Source of the DNA: Lunularia cruciata
Lineage: Eukaryota > Streptophyta > Marchantiopsida > Lunulariales > Lunulariaceae
Length of the DNA: 64,000 nt
Assembly (NCBI GenBank): GCA_948567375.1
Contig: OX419758.1
Span: 26,851,001 to 26,915,000 of the forward strand
Reading direction: 5' to 3'
How positions within the stretch are numbered: the first letter of the stretch is position 1; each line of letters starts with the position of its first letter. The notes under the pieces were generated by a model. That model made no database searches and was not told the DNA's origin. It saw only the letters and a list, made by a program, of their open reading frames with translations. Shown in pieces: positions 1 through 10,867 of this stretch. A program made the translations under genes and the position numbers.

Positions 1-503
1 TTGTGATTAGGATGAATGTAATGTTGAGTACAGGGGCCAGTGTGCGTATCAAAGAGACGAGGCTGCATGAGTTGAAGTTGTTGGTGTAGGAGACGAGGAG
101 GAGACATGCGAACGACAAAGAGTTGAATGCTTTGTTGATCAGTCTAAGAACTCGTGTAGATAGGAAGATATTGGAAGTAGAAGACAATATCACGATTAGA
201 TTAGACTTAGTAAAATTAGAAATAGATAAACTTTGGAAGGATGTCAGAGCAAAATTCAAAGTAGATGAAGTGGGAGTGCAAATGTCTTCGGAGCTACCAT
301 TGGAGACATTGGAGAAGAATAGGTTGAGAGATAAGGAGTTAGATAGATTACACACTAGTGGGATTTTAGATCAGGAAAGAGAATTGTTAGATTTGGTAGA
401 GGAATTAGGAGTTGTGAAATCCAAGGATAGAGTAGTAGGAAGTGAAGTTACTTTGGGTTTGGGTTTGAAAGCCAAGGAAGGAGTAGATATCGGATCGGAT
501 TAG
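1..503 (+). pseudogene. C-terminal part of family C LTR-encoded coiled-coil protein
   Basis: This fragment of the LTR reading frame has one in-frame TAG near position 90 and is then open from 123 to the stop at 501-503. The translated stretch is rich in Glu, Lys, Leu and Arg in heptad-like spacing and ends in an acidic tail finishing with GSD. The same protein end is found at 31,779, 52,997 and 62,979. Its function is not recognised. It is broken and incomplete because it starts outside the window. Confidence 0.75.
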
Positions 504-1293
504 TAATAGAATTAAGATGTGAAGAGGCAGATATGAAGAGGTGAATTGTCATTTTGGATTTGCAAGTTTGTAGAGTTGTTAGGAAGCGGTACATTAGGAA
601 GATAACTGTCATTTGCTTCACTATTTAAGAGTGGAATTTGTAGTCTTATGTTGTTCAGTGCTCATTATTTCTGAAAATAGATAAAGCAAAGTGCTGTGAA
701 GTAGTGCTTGTTGCTTGAGCTTGATTTTGAGTATCAACATTGTGTCTGTAATTGTGAGTGTGTAGAGAAATTTGAAGTGCAAGTCAATGTGCTTGTTGTA
801 TGTTGGATTCAGCAACCTTGATCTTCATTTTGTGTGTTTGATCCTAAGTGAAGTGCAATCGAAGCAATGCCTTGACAGATCTGAGAGGAATTGTAGTGTT
901 GGTACTTTTCTGCATTTGTGAGTGCAATGTGAAGTTGATGTGAAGCAATTTTGATCGAGGAAGTTGTGCCTTCAGTGGAGGGATGGAACACAATTCTGAG
1001 GCAAAGTTGGTTTGCAGTGAAGTGCCATTTTTGAGAGAGCTTGAATCATCACAGTCAAGATTGTTTGGAAAGAATTGAAGGTGTTGTGATTAAGAAGTGT
1101 GAATGTGTGACAAGATAGCGAGTCAGTGCTTGTTACTCTCTTTTGGGTTCTACCTGAGAGATTAAAGACTCAACCAAGAAGAACTACATTTTGACCTTTG
1201 ACTTTGTATTTGGACATTTCTGACTTGTATCTCTACGGGAACAAACTTTACTTACCCGATTACCGCAAAAGTGATATTTGCCGGGTTGTCACA
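1..1293 (+). repeat. LTR of family C, 3' part
   Basis: This is the downstream third of a family C giant LTR. The same sequence recurs at 31.3-32.57, 52.5-53.78 and 62.5-63.77 kb. It holds the end of the LTR reading frame (to 503), then about 790 bp of non-coding LTR. It ends with the family terminus GGGTTGTCACA at 1,283-1,293. The next base begins a family A leader, so a family C element whose body lies left of the window abuts element A0 here. Confidence 0.9.
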
Positions 1294-2511
1294 TGTATTC
1301 CCTAGGGTGGATAACTCTTAAATGGTGTTAGTCATGTAAATACTCTATTAGTTATAGAGTGAGAGAAAAGAAAAGAAAATTGAGAAAAAAGAAGAATAGT
1401 GGGGAGCTAAGATAGGGAAACTTCCAGTTTTCTTTTGCAAGGATGGAGAAGATGTGGAGGTCTTTGTGAGAGACCTCAAGAGAGCTTGCATAGGAAACAA
1501 TGAGAGGAGGAAGAATGACTGGGCCTCATTATTACCAGATTTCTTTAAGGATACAATACTTACATGGTATGAGTCAGAATACCAAAAGAGAGAGAAGAGC
1601 GATCGGCAAGAAGAGACTTAGGAGAGTTTGACTTCAACACTTATTGAGAACTTTCTTCCAAATGAGATTTATGAGAGATTGATGAGTGAGTTTACCTTTC
1701 TCAAGCAAGGAGATGGAGAGAAAGTGAGAGTCTATGTGGAAAGAGTGGAGAAGTTAGAGTCCAGATTTTACATAGTGTTGAGGAAGGGTGGGGATGATGT
1801 GGAGACTACTATAATCGGCATAGGAGCCATGCTCACCAAGAATTTTGTGGGAGGGTTGAGACCACAAATAAGGAGCAAGGTGAGATATGAGAAACCTTCT
1901 TCCAAGGTTGAATCTATCAAGATTGCAATCCGTATAGAGGAAAGTTTGGAAGGGGATGAGAGTGATTTGGTAATGAAGGAGGTTGTGCATCTCCTCAAGG
2001 CTACAAGTATGGTAGAACTTTTGATACTTGGTAGCAAGGGTGTCACTACAAGTAGTAGTTGCTCCAATTCTTGCACCTCTACCAAAAGATCCACTTCAAA
2101 CCATCATAGAACAACTTGCAGATCTCAAGATCAATGTGATGCAACTATGAGAGAAGAAAAAGGTAGATCAAAATGTAGGGAGAGGGCCTAGGAGTTATGA
2201 AAACTATCCATATAGAGCCAACCAACCAACAATTTCAATGATAGACATTATTTTGGTTTTGGAGGAAGAAGCCATATCCAAAGGAATTGCCCAAATTTCA
2301 CTTACCATGGAAGAAGGAGTTATGAGAGAGCCAATAGAGGAAAAGAGAGATTTAGTGAAACCCAAGTGGCTTCTAATCCAAACAAAGGTAAGGAGATAGC
2401 ATCTATAGATATGGTTGAGAGAAAGTATGAGAAGGGATAGTGCTCAAACTCCACGGGTCTTAATTTGGAGCTTTTTGCACAAGAGAAGAAAAGAGCTCAT
2501 TTTGCAAAGGA
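1294..2511 (+). mobile_element. Gypsy element A0 (family A), 5' internal part
   Basis: The sequence from 1,294 matches the reverse complement of the A1 leader at about 8.2 kb, then runs into gag. The reading continues after the A1 insertion at 10,351, where the broken gag resumes at the same point. A0 is thus the host of the nested A1 element and is in the opposite orientation. Its own 5' LTR is missing because family C sequence ends at 1,293. Confidence 0.88.
1436..2511 (+). pseudogene. gag of element A0 (capsid and nucleocapsid), broken
   Basis: The capsid-like region (open 1,628-2,191) has the typical retrotransposon gag motif around WYESEYQKRE and a long helical segment with KLESRF. It is nearly the same protein as the gag of A1 and A2. 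There is an in-frame TAG near 1,620 and a frameshift near 2,000. The zinc knuckle that follows has lost both of its first two cysteines (Tyr and Phe in their place), so RNA binding is probably lost. The frame is cut at 2,511 by the A1 insertion. Confidence 0.8.
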
Positions 2512-2516
2512 TGTTC
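2512..2516. other. Target-site duplication (left) of A1, TGTTC
   Basis: TGTTC lies directly left of the A1 LTR and is repeated directly right of the other LTR at 10,346-10,350. A 5-bp duplication is what Ty3/gypsy integrase makes, so the A1 insertion is intact end to end. Confidence 0.9.
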
Positions 2517-3208
2517 TATGAGCCGGCCTGTCTCTCACTCAGGATGAACCTCTGATGGCTATTATAGTAGCGCACCATGGACTAAGAAGGCAAGGAACCC
2601 CAACTCCATCATACTCCTCCAAGGCTAACACTCCAAGACTCAAGACATTGATCACTAGAGAACTCAATGAGAGAGAGATAGTTGCAAATGAAAGGATGAT
2701 GAGTACCTCCTCACCCCTTGTTTATATACTTGTGAAATAGTTACGTACCAAAGTTACTAATTACCGTAGTAACTCAAGTTACTAGACTAAAAGTCAAGTA
2801 AAGTCAAAAAGTAGAAAGGAATATCCATTCACATGGGCATATTCCCCTAAGCATGTGGTCTTATCTTGACCCAACCACTAAGTCAAGGATTCCTTCACAT
2901 GTGCTATCCTTGGACTAAAGAAGCATCCAAAACAAAAAGGTTTGTGGGCCCACGAGTTCTCAACTCTTTCCTCAAAGCCAAACACCTAGGAATAATACCA
3001 AGTCAACACACTAAAATCCAAAATAGTGGTGCTCATCTTTTCTACTTCCTCTAAAGTAAGGTCCCCTCTATTTTAGCTATGACTAACTTTAGCTAACCAT
3101 GACTAATATAGAACCATCCTTTATCTCTATATAAATAATATCTCTTAAGTACTTGTAATACCAAGCTAAATATCACAATACCATACACATGCACAAATGG
3201 GTGTTACA
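2517..3208 (-). repeat. A1 3' LTR
   Basis: This 692-bp repeat pairs with 9,654-10,345. In element sense it runs from TGTAACACCC to GCCGGCTCA(CA); the last CA is mutated to TA here. Further copies occur at 13,436-14,029 (partial, A0) and 19,611-20,302 (A2). A TATA-like stretch, TATATAAATAA, lies on the + strand near 3,132. Confidence 0.93.
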
Positions 3209-3220
3209 TTTACCCCCGGA
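3209..3220 (-). other. Polypurine tract of A1
   Basis: In element sense the bases directly before the 3' LTR read TCCGGGGGTAAA. A G-run ending next to the LTR is the usual plus-strand primer. The same tract is present beside the A2 LTR at 20,303. Confidence 0.7.
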
Positions 3221-3249
3221 CTAAATTTTCACTTTGTCCTCAAAGTGAA

Positions 3250-5163
3250 GGTCTCTCTACCTTCTATGGTACATCTTCAACTTATCATGGTTAATCCTAT
3301 CAAAGTGTCATCCTCCCAACTCCTTGAGATCATAGGTGTAATTGCCCCACACCTTCTCCACTATGAAAGGTCCAAAGTACTTAGGCAAAAACTTCTTTTG
3401 CACTCTCTTGAATCAAATGGAATCAAACAACATTACCCAATCACCTTCTTTGAAAGTCTCCACCTTCTTCTTGCCTTGCCTCTTGTCAAAGCTCTCTTTT
3501 TGTTTCCTTTGGGCTTGCTCCACTCGAACCATAGCAACTGCTCTTGTCTCTTCCAACTCCATGAGTTGATCCTTCCTTGACTTCTCTCGTCACCTCCTTG
3601 TGCTTTCTTCAATCTCCTATGAATGCTTTGGAAGGTAGGAAGATCAAAGTGAATAGGTAAGGTAGACTCAATACCATGCACCAATTGAAATGGAGAATAT
3701 CCTGTGGAAGTTTTCATAGTTGTCCTATACTCCCACAAAATTGCATGAATCCTCTTGTCCCAATGATGTTTAGCCCCCTCCATTTCTGCATCTTTGGCCA
3801 ACATCATGCACAAGGTCTGATTGGTTCTTTCTGCCAAGCCATTGGTATTTGGCTTATAGGATGTAGTTACTCTATGTGTGATAGAGAAATGTCGTTGCAT
3901 GGATGTAGTAATGCTTCCTGTAAACTCTCCTCCTCTATCAGAAACCAACTCCAAAGGGCATCCAAACCTAGTGATAATGCATTCATAAAGAAATCTACCC
4001 ACTTCATCTTCATTCTTGTCCCTCAATGGTCTAGCCTCAACCCACTTGGTAAGGTAATTAGTAACTACCACAATGTACCGATTGTTCCTTGGGGTTCTAT
4101 TGAGAGGACCTACAAAATCAATTCCCCACTTCTCAAAAGGTCCTAGTAATGGAATTGATCTAAGTGGTGGAGTGGATGTAGACTTTCTAGCAAAAGCTTG
4201 ACAAACATGACAGGTTTTGCAATAATCAAGACAATCCTTGAAAATCCCTCTCCAATGGTAACCTGCATCTAGAATCTTGAAAGCAGTCACCTTTCCTACA
4301 AAGTGTCCTCCACATACTAAACCTTCATGAAACTCCTTAATGAGTAGGATAGACTCTTCCTTACCCACTGCTCTTTGAAGTAGACCATCTGCTCCTTGGT
4401 GAAAAAGAATATCCTCCACCATTGTGTAAGGTCTAGATCTTGCTGCAAGGGCCTTCCTCTCCCTAGCATGCATCCCTTCTGGATAGTTACCTCTTGTCAC
4501 AAAATCCACAATCTCCTTGTACTCCATTGGAACCTCTTGAGTGACTGAGATTGTCATGAGCTCCTCATCCGGGAAGGAATCATCCACTAGCTCATCTCCA
4601 TCATGATCATAGGCTCTAGATAACAAATCAGCATTTGCATGTTTCTTTCCTGGCCTATCCTCAATGGTGTAGTCATACTCAGACAAGAGTATCATCCACC
4701 TTGCTAGTCTCCCTTCAACATAAGGCTTGTTGAAGATGTACTTCAAAGCCTTGTGATCCGTGACAATGGTGGCTTTCCCTCCAATCAAGTAGTGTCTAAA
4801 CTTCTTGAGACCAAAGATCATTGCCAACCCTTCTCTCTCCGTGACAGAGTAGTTCTTCTCTGCTGAAACCATCTGCCTACTAGCATAAGCTATTGGATGA
4901 TCATGCCCATCTTGGTCTAATTGACTAAGAGTGCATCCTATAGCTACATTAGAAGCATCAGTGTAGAGGATGAAAGGCTTACTCCAATCAAGTTTAGCAA
5001 GAATTAGAGCTACAACAAGGGATTGCTTGAGCTCCTCAAAAGCTTTGAGAGCCTCCTTGTCTTCCAAAATCACCATGTAATCTACACCCTTCTTTCTGTA
5101 GATGGTCAATGCATAAGCCTTGTTGGAAAATGAGAAGATGAACCTCCTATAGTACCCAACCAT
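3250..5163 (-). pseudogene. A1 pol: RT thumb, RNase H and integrase
   Basis: One open stretch of 576 codons (5,163-3,433) continues in another frame to about 3,250. In order it holds the RT thumb/connection (YYRRF), RNase H (DASNVAIGCTL, then TEREGL and TDHKAL, ending near HANADLLSR), the integrase zinc finger (HEGLVCGGHF, later CKTCHVC), and the integrase core with catalytic Asp in GIDFVGP, Asp in SDRGGEF and Glu in GLAERTN. The last 180 bases are frameshifted. Integrase inserts the cDNA; RNase H degrades the RNA template. The catalytic residues are present, but the upstream frames are broken. Confidence 0.9.
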
Positions 5164-5177
5164 CCTAAGAATAGGCG

Positions 5178-5501
5178 TTACTTTGTCAAGCTTGAAGGGA
5201 ATGGAAGGTCAAAGATTTTCCTCACCTTCTCAAGATCAACTGCTATTCCATCCTTGGAGATGCTGTGCCCCAAAAGTAGACCTTCTTCACATCCAAAAAT
5301 GCACTTCTTTGGGTTGAGTGATGCATTTGCCTCATCCAAGCGTTGCAAGACTTTGATTAGGTGCTCAAAGTGCTCCTCCTTGCTCCCATAGACACAAAAG
5401 TCATCAATGAAGTCTCTCACAAATTTCCCAATGAAAGGTTCAAATACCTTGTTCATGAACTGTTGGAATGTGGCTGGAGCATTGCAAAGCCCAAAAGGCA
5501 T
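5178..5501 (-). pseudogene. A1 reverse transcriptase, palm
   Basis: This 107-codon piece holds the RT motifs MPFGLCNAPATFQ and FIDDFCVYG (the YxDD-box equivalent with both catalytic aspartates), then the GLLLGH motif. A frameshift at 5,164-5,177 separates it from the RT thumb, and another near 5,550 separates it from the fingers. The same region is in one frame in A2 (22,749-22,288). Confidence 0.88.
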
Positions 5502-5555
5502 GACCTTGAAAGCGTATGTTCCCCAAGGTGTGGTGAATGTGGTGAGTTGTTGATG

Positions 5556-6455
5556 CTATGGTGCAATCTTGATTTGGTTGTTTCCACTATAACCATCTCC
5601 AAAACTATACCTCTCATGACCTGCAACCTCCTCCAAGATCTCATCAATGAACGGCAATGGGTAGTAGTCCTTCTTGGTAACAACATTGAGCTTCTTGTAT
5701 TCCACACATACCCGGAGCTTGCCATTCTTTTTCTTCACAATGACAATTGGAGACACCCATTCTGAATTCTCCCCCTCAAATATAAATCCAGCCTCCTTGA
5801 GCTTTTCAATCTCCTCCTTCACAACCAAAGATATTGGTGGGCTAATGCAACATTGATTTTGGCGGATTGGTCTTGCATGTGACTCCACCTCTATCTTGTG
5901 CTCCTCCAAGGTAACTTCCTTCAAATCCTTGTAACTAAAAGCAAACACATGGATGAACTTGCAGAAAATCTCCTCAAATCTCACCTTCTCCTCCTTGGTA
6001 ACATTTGGGCCATACTTGAGGGTAGCTAACCTTCTCTCTACCTCCTCAAGTGTCAATGGTGATTTTTTTGGATCCTTCAAAACCTCAGGCTTAGGTGAAA
6101 AATCCATAGCACACAAGGGATATACATCTGAATCAGATTCAGATTCATCCTCCTCCGTGGAAGTCTCCTCCTCCATGCTTGTGTCCACACCTGAAGCTCC
6201 TTCTTCAGAATCTGATTTCCAATAATCAGAAGATGGTGTATCTGAATGTGAAGTGTTGGTGGTGTTAGTCACAGGAACAGTGACTCTATGGTTTGATGGC
6301 CCAATCCTCAAGTACCCTTTGTGCCATCGATCAGTTGTGTGTGCTGCTCTCAACCATGGCCTCCCAAGAAGTAAGTCATAGCTTGAATCCTTCAAGACTT
6401 GGAAAGTCATGAGATTTTGAATTCCCATAACTGAAACTACCACCTTATCCATCAC
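5556..6455 (-). pseudogene. A1 protease end, acidic spacer and RT fingers
   Basis: The frame starts with the C-terminal part of the retropepsin, including the flap and the DLLLGRPWL motif near residues 28-36. It passes through an acidic Ser/Glu-rich spacer (about residues 75-115) and enters RT at WVSPIVIVKKKNGKLRVC followed by YKKLN. The first catalytic Asp region reads FGDGYSG; family relatives usually have FLDG or FMDG. The frame is lost at about 5,556. A0 and A2 both carry deletions of this spacer, so A1 is the only copy here that keeps it. Confidence 0.82.
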
Positions 6456-6464
6456 TCCTACTGG

Positions 6465-6674
6465 TCAAACTTGTTGCTTGTTTGCCATGCTCACCACAAA
6501 TGTTGAAGGTCTTGAGGGTATCATACCCAACTTCTTCATCAACCTTTCAGACATGGCATTCACTGCTGATCCTCCATCAACCAATGCATCCTTGATGCTG
6601 TGACCATTCACTCTCACATCAATCTTGGAGGCATATTCACAAGCCTCCCATGGTGCTGGCTTGGCATCCACCAC
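6465..6674 (-). pseudogene. A1 aspartic protease, N-terminal part
   Basis: The retropepsin active site reads ALVDGGSAVNAM: a D-G-G triad where D-S/T-G is usual, which also occurs in Tat/Athila proteases. It overlaps the end of gag in another frame and continues into the next open segment after a stop at 6,465. The protease would cut the Gag-Pol precursor. Two further copies keep the same active site up to deletion points (10,73x in A0, about 22,97x in A2). Confidence 0.82.
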
Positions 6675-8038
6675 CCCCCATTGATATTGGAACTTTTGCC
6701 TTCTTCTTCTTCTTGCTCCTTGTAGAACTCAAACCACCTCTAAGCTCCTTTCTCAAGGTAGGGTTCAAAGCAATCAATTGGCCCATTGTGATGTTAGCCT
6801 TGTGACTACCAACATCCTCCAACACATTGTAGTTCCATTGTTGCTTTGAAATCAAGAAATCCTCCATCCCCAACTTCTTCTTTGGAGTCTTTGTTGTTGA
6901 TGGTGTTGAGGTGCGAGTGCTCCTAGTAGACATAGGAGTATCCTTGCTTGAAGTAAATCCTCGAGAAGAGTGAACATCCTCTGCAAAACGAGCTCTCTTC
7001 TTCTCTTGTGCCAAAAGCTCCAAATTAAGACCCTTGGAGTTTAAGCACTCTCCCTTATCATACTTGCTCTCAACCACATCTATGGATGCTATCCCCTTAC
7101 CTTTGTTGGGATTAGGAGCCACTTGGGTTTCACTACCTCCCTCTTTCCCTCTATTGGCTCCCTCATAACCCCTTCCTCCATGGTAAGTGGAATTTGGGCA
7201 ATTCCTTTGGATATGGCCTCTTCCTCCACAACCAAAACAATTTCTATCATTGAAATTGTTGGCTGGTTGCCTCCTCTATATGGATAGTTTCCATAACTCC
7301 TAGGCCCTCTCCCTAAATTCTGATCCACCTCTCTCTTCTCCCATAGTTGCACCACATTGATCTTGAGATCCACAAGTTGTTCTGTGATGGTTTGGAGTGG
7401 ATCTTTGGTGGAGGTGCAAGAACTGGAGGAACTTCTACTTGTGGTGCAACCCTTTTCACCAAAGTATCAGAATTTCCACCATACTTGTAGCCTTGAGGAG
7501 GATGCACAACCTCCTTCACCACCAAATCACTCTCATCCCCTTCCAAACTCTCCTCCATACGAATTGCGATCTTGATAGCTTCAACCTTGGAAGAAGGTTT
7601 CTCATATCTCGCCTTGCTTCTAATTTGTGGTCTCAACCCTCCCACAAAATTCTTGGTGAGCATGGCTCCTATGCCAATCATTGTAGTCTCCACATCATCC
7701 CCACCCTTCCTCAACACTATGCAAAATCTGGACTCTAACTTTTCCACTCTTTCCACATAGACTCTCACTTTCTCTCCATCTCCTTGCTTGAGAAATGTAA
7801 CCTCACTCATCAATCTCTCATAACTCTCATCAGGAAGAAAGTTCTCAATGAGCATTGAAGTCAAAGTCTCCCAAGACTCCTCTTCCCCATCTCTCCTCTC
7901 TCTCTTTTGGTATTCTGACTCATACCATGTAAGTGCTACATCCTCAAAGAAATCTGGTAATAATGAGGCCCACTCATTCTTCCTCCTCTCATTTTTTCCT
8001 ATGCAAGCTCTCTTGAAGTCTCTCACAAAGGCCTCCAC
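6637..8038 (-). pseudogene. A1 gag (capsid, CCHC knuckle)
   Basis: Three open pieces in different frames (8,038-7,313; 7,373-7,089; 7,122-6,637) form one gag. The capsid-like part has WYESEYQKRE and a long helical region. The zinc knuckle, C-x2-C-x4-H-x4-C around 7,215, is intact in this copy. The C-terminal part is rich in Ser/Thr and Lys. At least two frameshifts break it. Confidence 0.85.
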
Positions 8039-8318
8039 ATCTTCTCAATCCTTGCCAAAGAAAACCGGAAGTTTTCCCATCTTAACCTCTCACTATCTTT
8101 CTTTTCTCTCAATTTTTCTTTTTCTTTTTTTTCTTTTCTCTCACTCTATAACTAATAGAGTATATACATGACTAACACAATCTGAGAATAATCCACTCTA
8201 GGGAACAAAAAAGGTTCAGGTTGCTCCAAGATTTCTATAGCAACATCAAATCCTAGAGTGCATATTAATCAAACTCTCATGGATAGTTTATCCATAAGTT
8301 GAAAGATTATCTCCATCA
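8039..8318 (-). other. A1 spacer between pre-gag ORF and gag
   Basis: This AT-rich untranslated stretch has a pyrimidine-rich run on the + strand (purine-rich in element sense) and no open frame I trust. It is homologous to 1,294-1,440 of A0. Confidence 0.6.
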
Positions 8319-9003
8319 TTAATCTTGAGAACTAGCTGATGAAGGTGGTAGTATTTCTGTAGCTGTACTAAGACTCTCTCCAAGATCCTTCACCAAAGTC
8401 TCCAAAAGTGATTTTACTCCACTACACTCATGTCCTTTTGGAAGTCCCTCAACTCCACAAACCTCACACAACTCCTTGGTCTTAGATCTTCTCCCTCCCA
8501 ATCTTGGTGAAGAAGGTCCAACATGCAAACCCAAGTCAAGTAAGCCTCTCCTTTCCCTCAATCTCTTGCTCTCAAAGGTCAATGGACATGAACTTGCCTT
8601 ATGTCCCTTCTCTCCATAGAGAAAGCACTTAGACTCACTCTTTCCTCCAAGTGGTGTAGGTTTTTGGATCCTCTCAACACTCTCTTCAAATTCTATTGTA
8701 AACTCTCTTTTCCTCAAACCCACCCCTACAATCACCTCAAAACCTTGAGGAACCTTGCATAATTTCAATTTCCATTCTTGATGACCCTCCATGTTCACAA
8801 GATGAATCTAAACACTCAAACATGCTTTTTGTTGATCTGAAACTCTTCATGCATGAGATCTCCACTCTGCAGAATTGACCCTTCCTCACAATGTCACTCA
8901 AATGTCCCAACCAATATGTAAGAGTCCTCTGAAATTTTGCACACTTGATCACAACTCTAGGATATCCCTCCCTGCTGAATTTCAGATCTTTTCTTTGAGC
9001 CAT
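8319..9003 (-). pseudogene. A1 pre-gag ORF (ORF1) with zinc-knuckle-like motifs
   Basis: Two overlapping open pieces, 9,003-8,737 and 8,798-8,319, appear to be one protein of about 225 residues split by a frameshift near 8,77x. The second piece has a CCHC-like knuckle at about residues 58-71 (CFLYGEKGHKASSC, second Cys replaced by Tyr) and a second Cys/His cluster (CEVCGVEGLPKGHEC), then an acidic Ser-rich tail. It sits between the 5' LTR and gag on the coding strand. Ogre elements carry an ORF1 in this position; I see position and motifs only, and the function is unknown. Confidence 0.6.
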
Positions 9004-9653
9004 TTGGCCTACACACCTTTCTATTCAACACACAAATTTCAGATTTGGTCTGAAAACCACCCCCCTCACTTCAAAAACTCATAACGCCCTGCGAAAAAAC
9101 GACCTCTCTCTCATTTGTGTTGCAGCAGGTAGGATACAATGCACTGAGTTTTCTTGGAAATTTTTAGGACAATTCAATGAAAATTGAAGAAATGGCAGAC
9201 TCTGTACAATTTTCCAAAGAGCATGCAGTTGCGGGAGCACTTTACCCTATCAACTTTCAAAAATTCTAGCCCAGTGCGCATAGTATCTCTCATAATAATT
9301 TCAAGTGTGCTAACTGAAAGATAACCCAAGCTATCATGTGTAGAAATTTCATGTCTAGATCTCAAACTTGAGATTTTGCCCAAAATCACCTTAATCCCCA
9401 AAAAACCTGCAATCCACCTCACACAATCTCTCCAATTCCTCTCATGTGTACAAGATGTACAAAATCACCTCAAAGACATCATAATGAACTACAAGGTATA
9501 CAAATGGATCTTGGTTCTCTAACATAAGTTCAGCCCTCTCCTCTCCTAATGTTCTCTCCAAGTGAGCTCTCATAGCCTCCTTTTGCCTAATGTAGAATTG
9601 AACGTGGAACATTATCTTGCCTTCTAGAGAGGTCTCGAGAACGGAACCAAAAA
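9004..9653 (-). other. A1 5' leader
   Basis: This is the region between the 5' LTR and the pre-gag ORF. A 77-codon frame (9,675-9,442) begins in the LTR and ends in the leader. It is helical and charged, but without another copy I cannot show it is used. The rest holds stops in all frames. Confidence 0.5.
9631..9649 (-). other. Primer-binding-like site of A1
   Basis: Four bases inside the 5' LTR end, the element sense reads TGGTTCCGTTCTCGAGACC. It starts with TGG as a tRNA 3'-end complement should, and resembles the TGGCGCCGTTGCC type used by Athila/Tat elements. I cannot name the tRNA. Confidence 0.5.
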
Positions 9654-10345
9654 TGTGAGCCGGCCTGTCTCTCACTCAGGATGAACCTCTGATGGCTATT
9701 ATAGTAGTGCACCATGGACTAAGAAGGCAAGGAACCCCAACTCCATCATACTCCTCCAAGGCTAACATTCCAAGACTCAAGACATTGATCAACTAGAGAA
9801 CTCAATGAGAGAGAGATAGTTGCAAATGAAAGGATAATGAGTACCTCCTCACCCTTTTTTTATATATTTGTGAAATAGTTACGTACCAAAGTTACTAATT
9901 ACCGTAGTAACTCAAGTTACTAGACTAAAAGTCAAGTAAAGTCAAAAAGTAGAAAGGAATCTCCATTCACATGGGCATATTCCCCTAAGCATGTGGTCTT
10001 ATCTTGACCCAACCACTAAGTCAAGGATTCCTTCACATGGGCTATCCTTGGACTAAAGAAGAATCCAAAACAAAAAGGTTTGTGGGCCCAAGAGTTCTCA
10101 ACTCTTTCCTCAAAGCCAAACACCTAGGAATAATACCAAGTCAACACACTAAAATCCAAAATAGTGGTGCTCATCTTTTCTTCTTCCTCTAAAGTAAGGT
10201 CCCCTCTATTTTAGCTATGACTAATTTTAGCTAACCATGACTAATAGAGAACCATCCTTTATCTCTTTATAAATAATATCTCTTAAGTACTTGTAATACC
10301 AAGCTAAATATCACAATACCATACACATGCACAAATGAGTGTTAC
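9654..10345 (-). repeat. A1 5' LTR
   Basis: This 692-bp partner of 2,517-3,208 has the intact CACA terminus at its inner edge. It lacks the final A at its outer edge, so it meets the TGTTC duplication directly. Confidence 0.93.
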
Positions 10346-10350
10346 TGTTC
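10346..10350. other. Target-site duplication (right) of A1, TGTTC
   Basis: Copy of 2,512-2,516. Joining the two flanks with one copy restores the gag reading of A0. Confidence 0.9.
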
Positions 10351-10867
10351 ATTCTTCTCAAGGATTTACTCCTATCAAGAATACTCTTGTGTCTACTAGG
10401 AGCACTTGCACCTCAACACCATCATTATCAAAGACTCTAAGGAAGAAGTTGGGGATGGAGTATTTTTTGATTTCAAAGTAACAATAGAACTTCAATGTGT
10501 TGGAGGATGTTGTTAGTCATAAGGCTAACATCATAGTGGGTCAACTGATTGATTTGAACCCTACCTTGAGAAAGGAGCTTAGAGGTGGTTTGAGCTCTAT
10601 GAGGAGCAAGAGGAAGAAGAAGGCAAAAGCTCCAGTATCAATGGGGGTGGTGGATGCCAAACTAGCACCATGAGAGGCTTGTGAATATGCCTCCAAGATT
10701 GATATGAGAGTGAATGGTCACAACATCAAGGATGCATTGGTTGATGGAAGATCAACAATGAATGCAATGTCAAAAAGGTTGATGAAGATGTTGGGTATGT
10801 TACCCTCTAGACCTTCAACATTTGTGGCGAGCATGGCAAACAAGCAACAAGTTACACCAAATTCATC
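10351..10867 (+). pseudogene. A0 gag end and protease start
   Basis: The sequence resumes the gag cut at 2,511, with several stops. From 10,676 it holds the protease start with DALVDGRSTMNAM, where the triad D-G-G has become D-G-R. The frame is joined at about 10,85x directly to the RT N-terminal region, so roughly 600-700 bp of protease end and acidic spacer present in A1 are deleted. Confidence 0.78.

Larger units (their letters stand above)
2517..10345 (-). mobile_element. Gypsy element A1 (family A), near full length
   Basis: The element is complete, with 692-bp LTRs at both ends, a 5-bp duplication, a primer-binding-like site, a pre-gag ORF, gag, protease, RT, RNase H, integrase and a polypurine tract. 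Order and sequence fit the Tat/Ogre side of non-chromovirus Ty3/gypsy elements (an extra ORF before gag, and an FIDDFCVYG type RT). The LTRs differ by roughly 17 substitutions by eye (about 97-98% identity), so it is one of the younger insertions here. Several frameshifts and stops make it non-autonomous. Confidence 0.93.

Noticed and set aside
5361-5765. 134-codon + strand frame, repeated at 22,354-22,758
   Set aside because: Antisense to RT in A1 and A2; conserved only because RT is conserved.
9004-9675. Short frame 9,675-9,442 as a real leader peptide
   Set aside because: It starts in the LTR, has no second copy for comparison and no recognisable domain.
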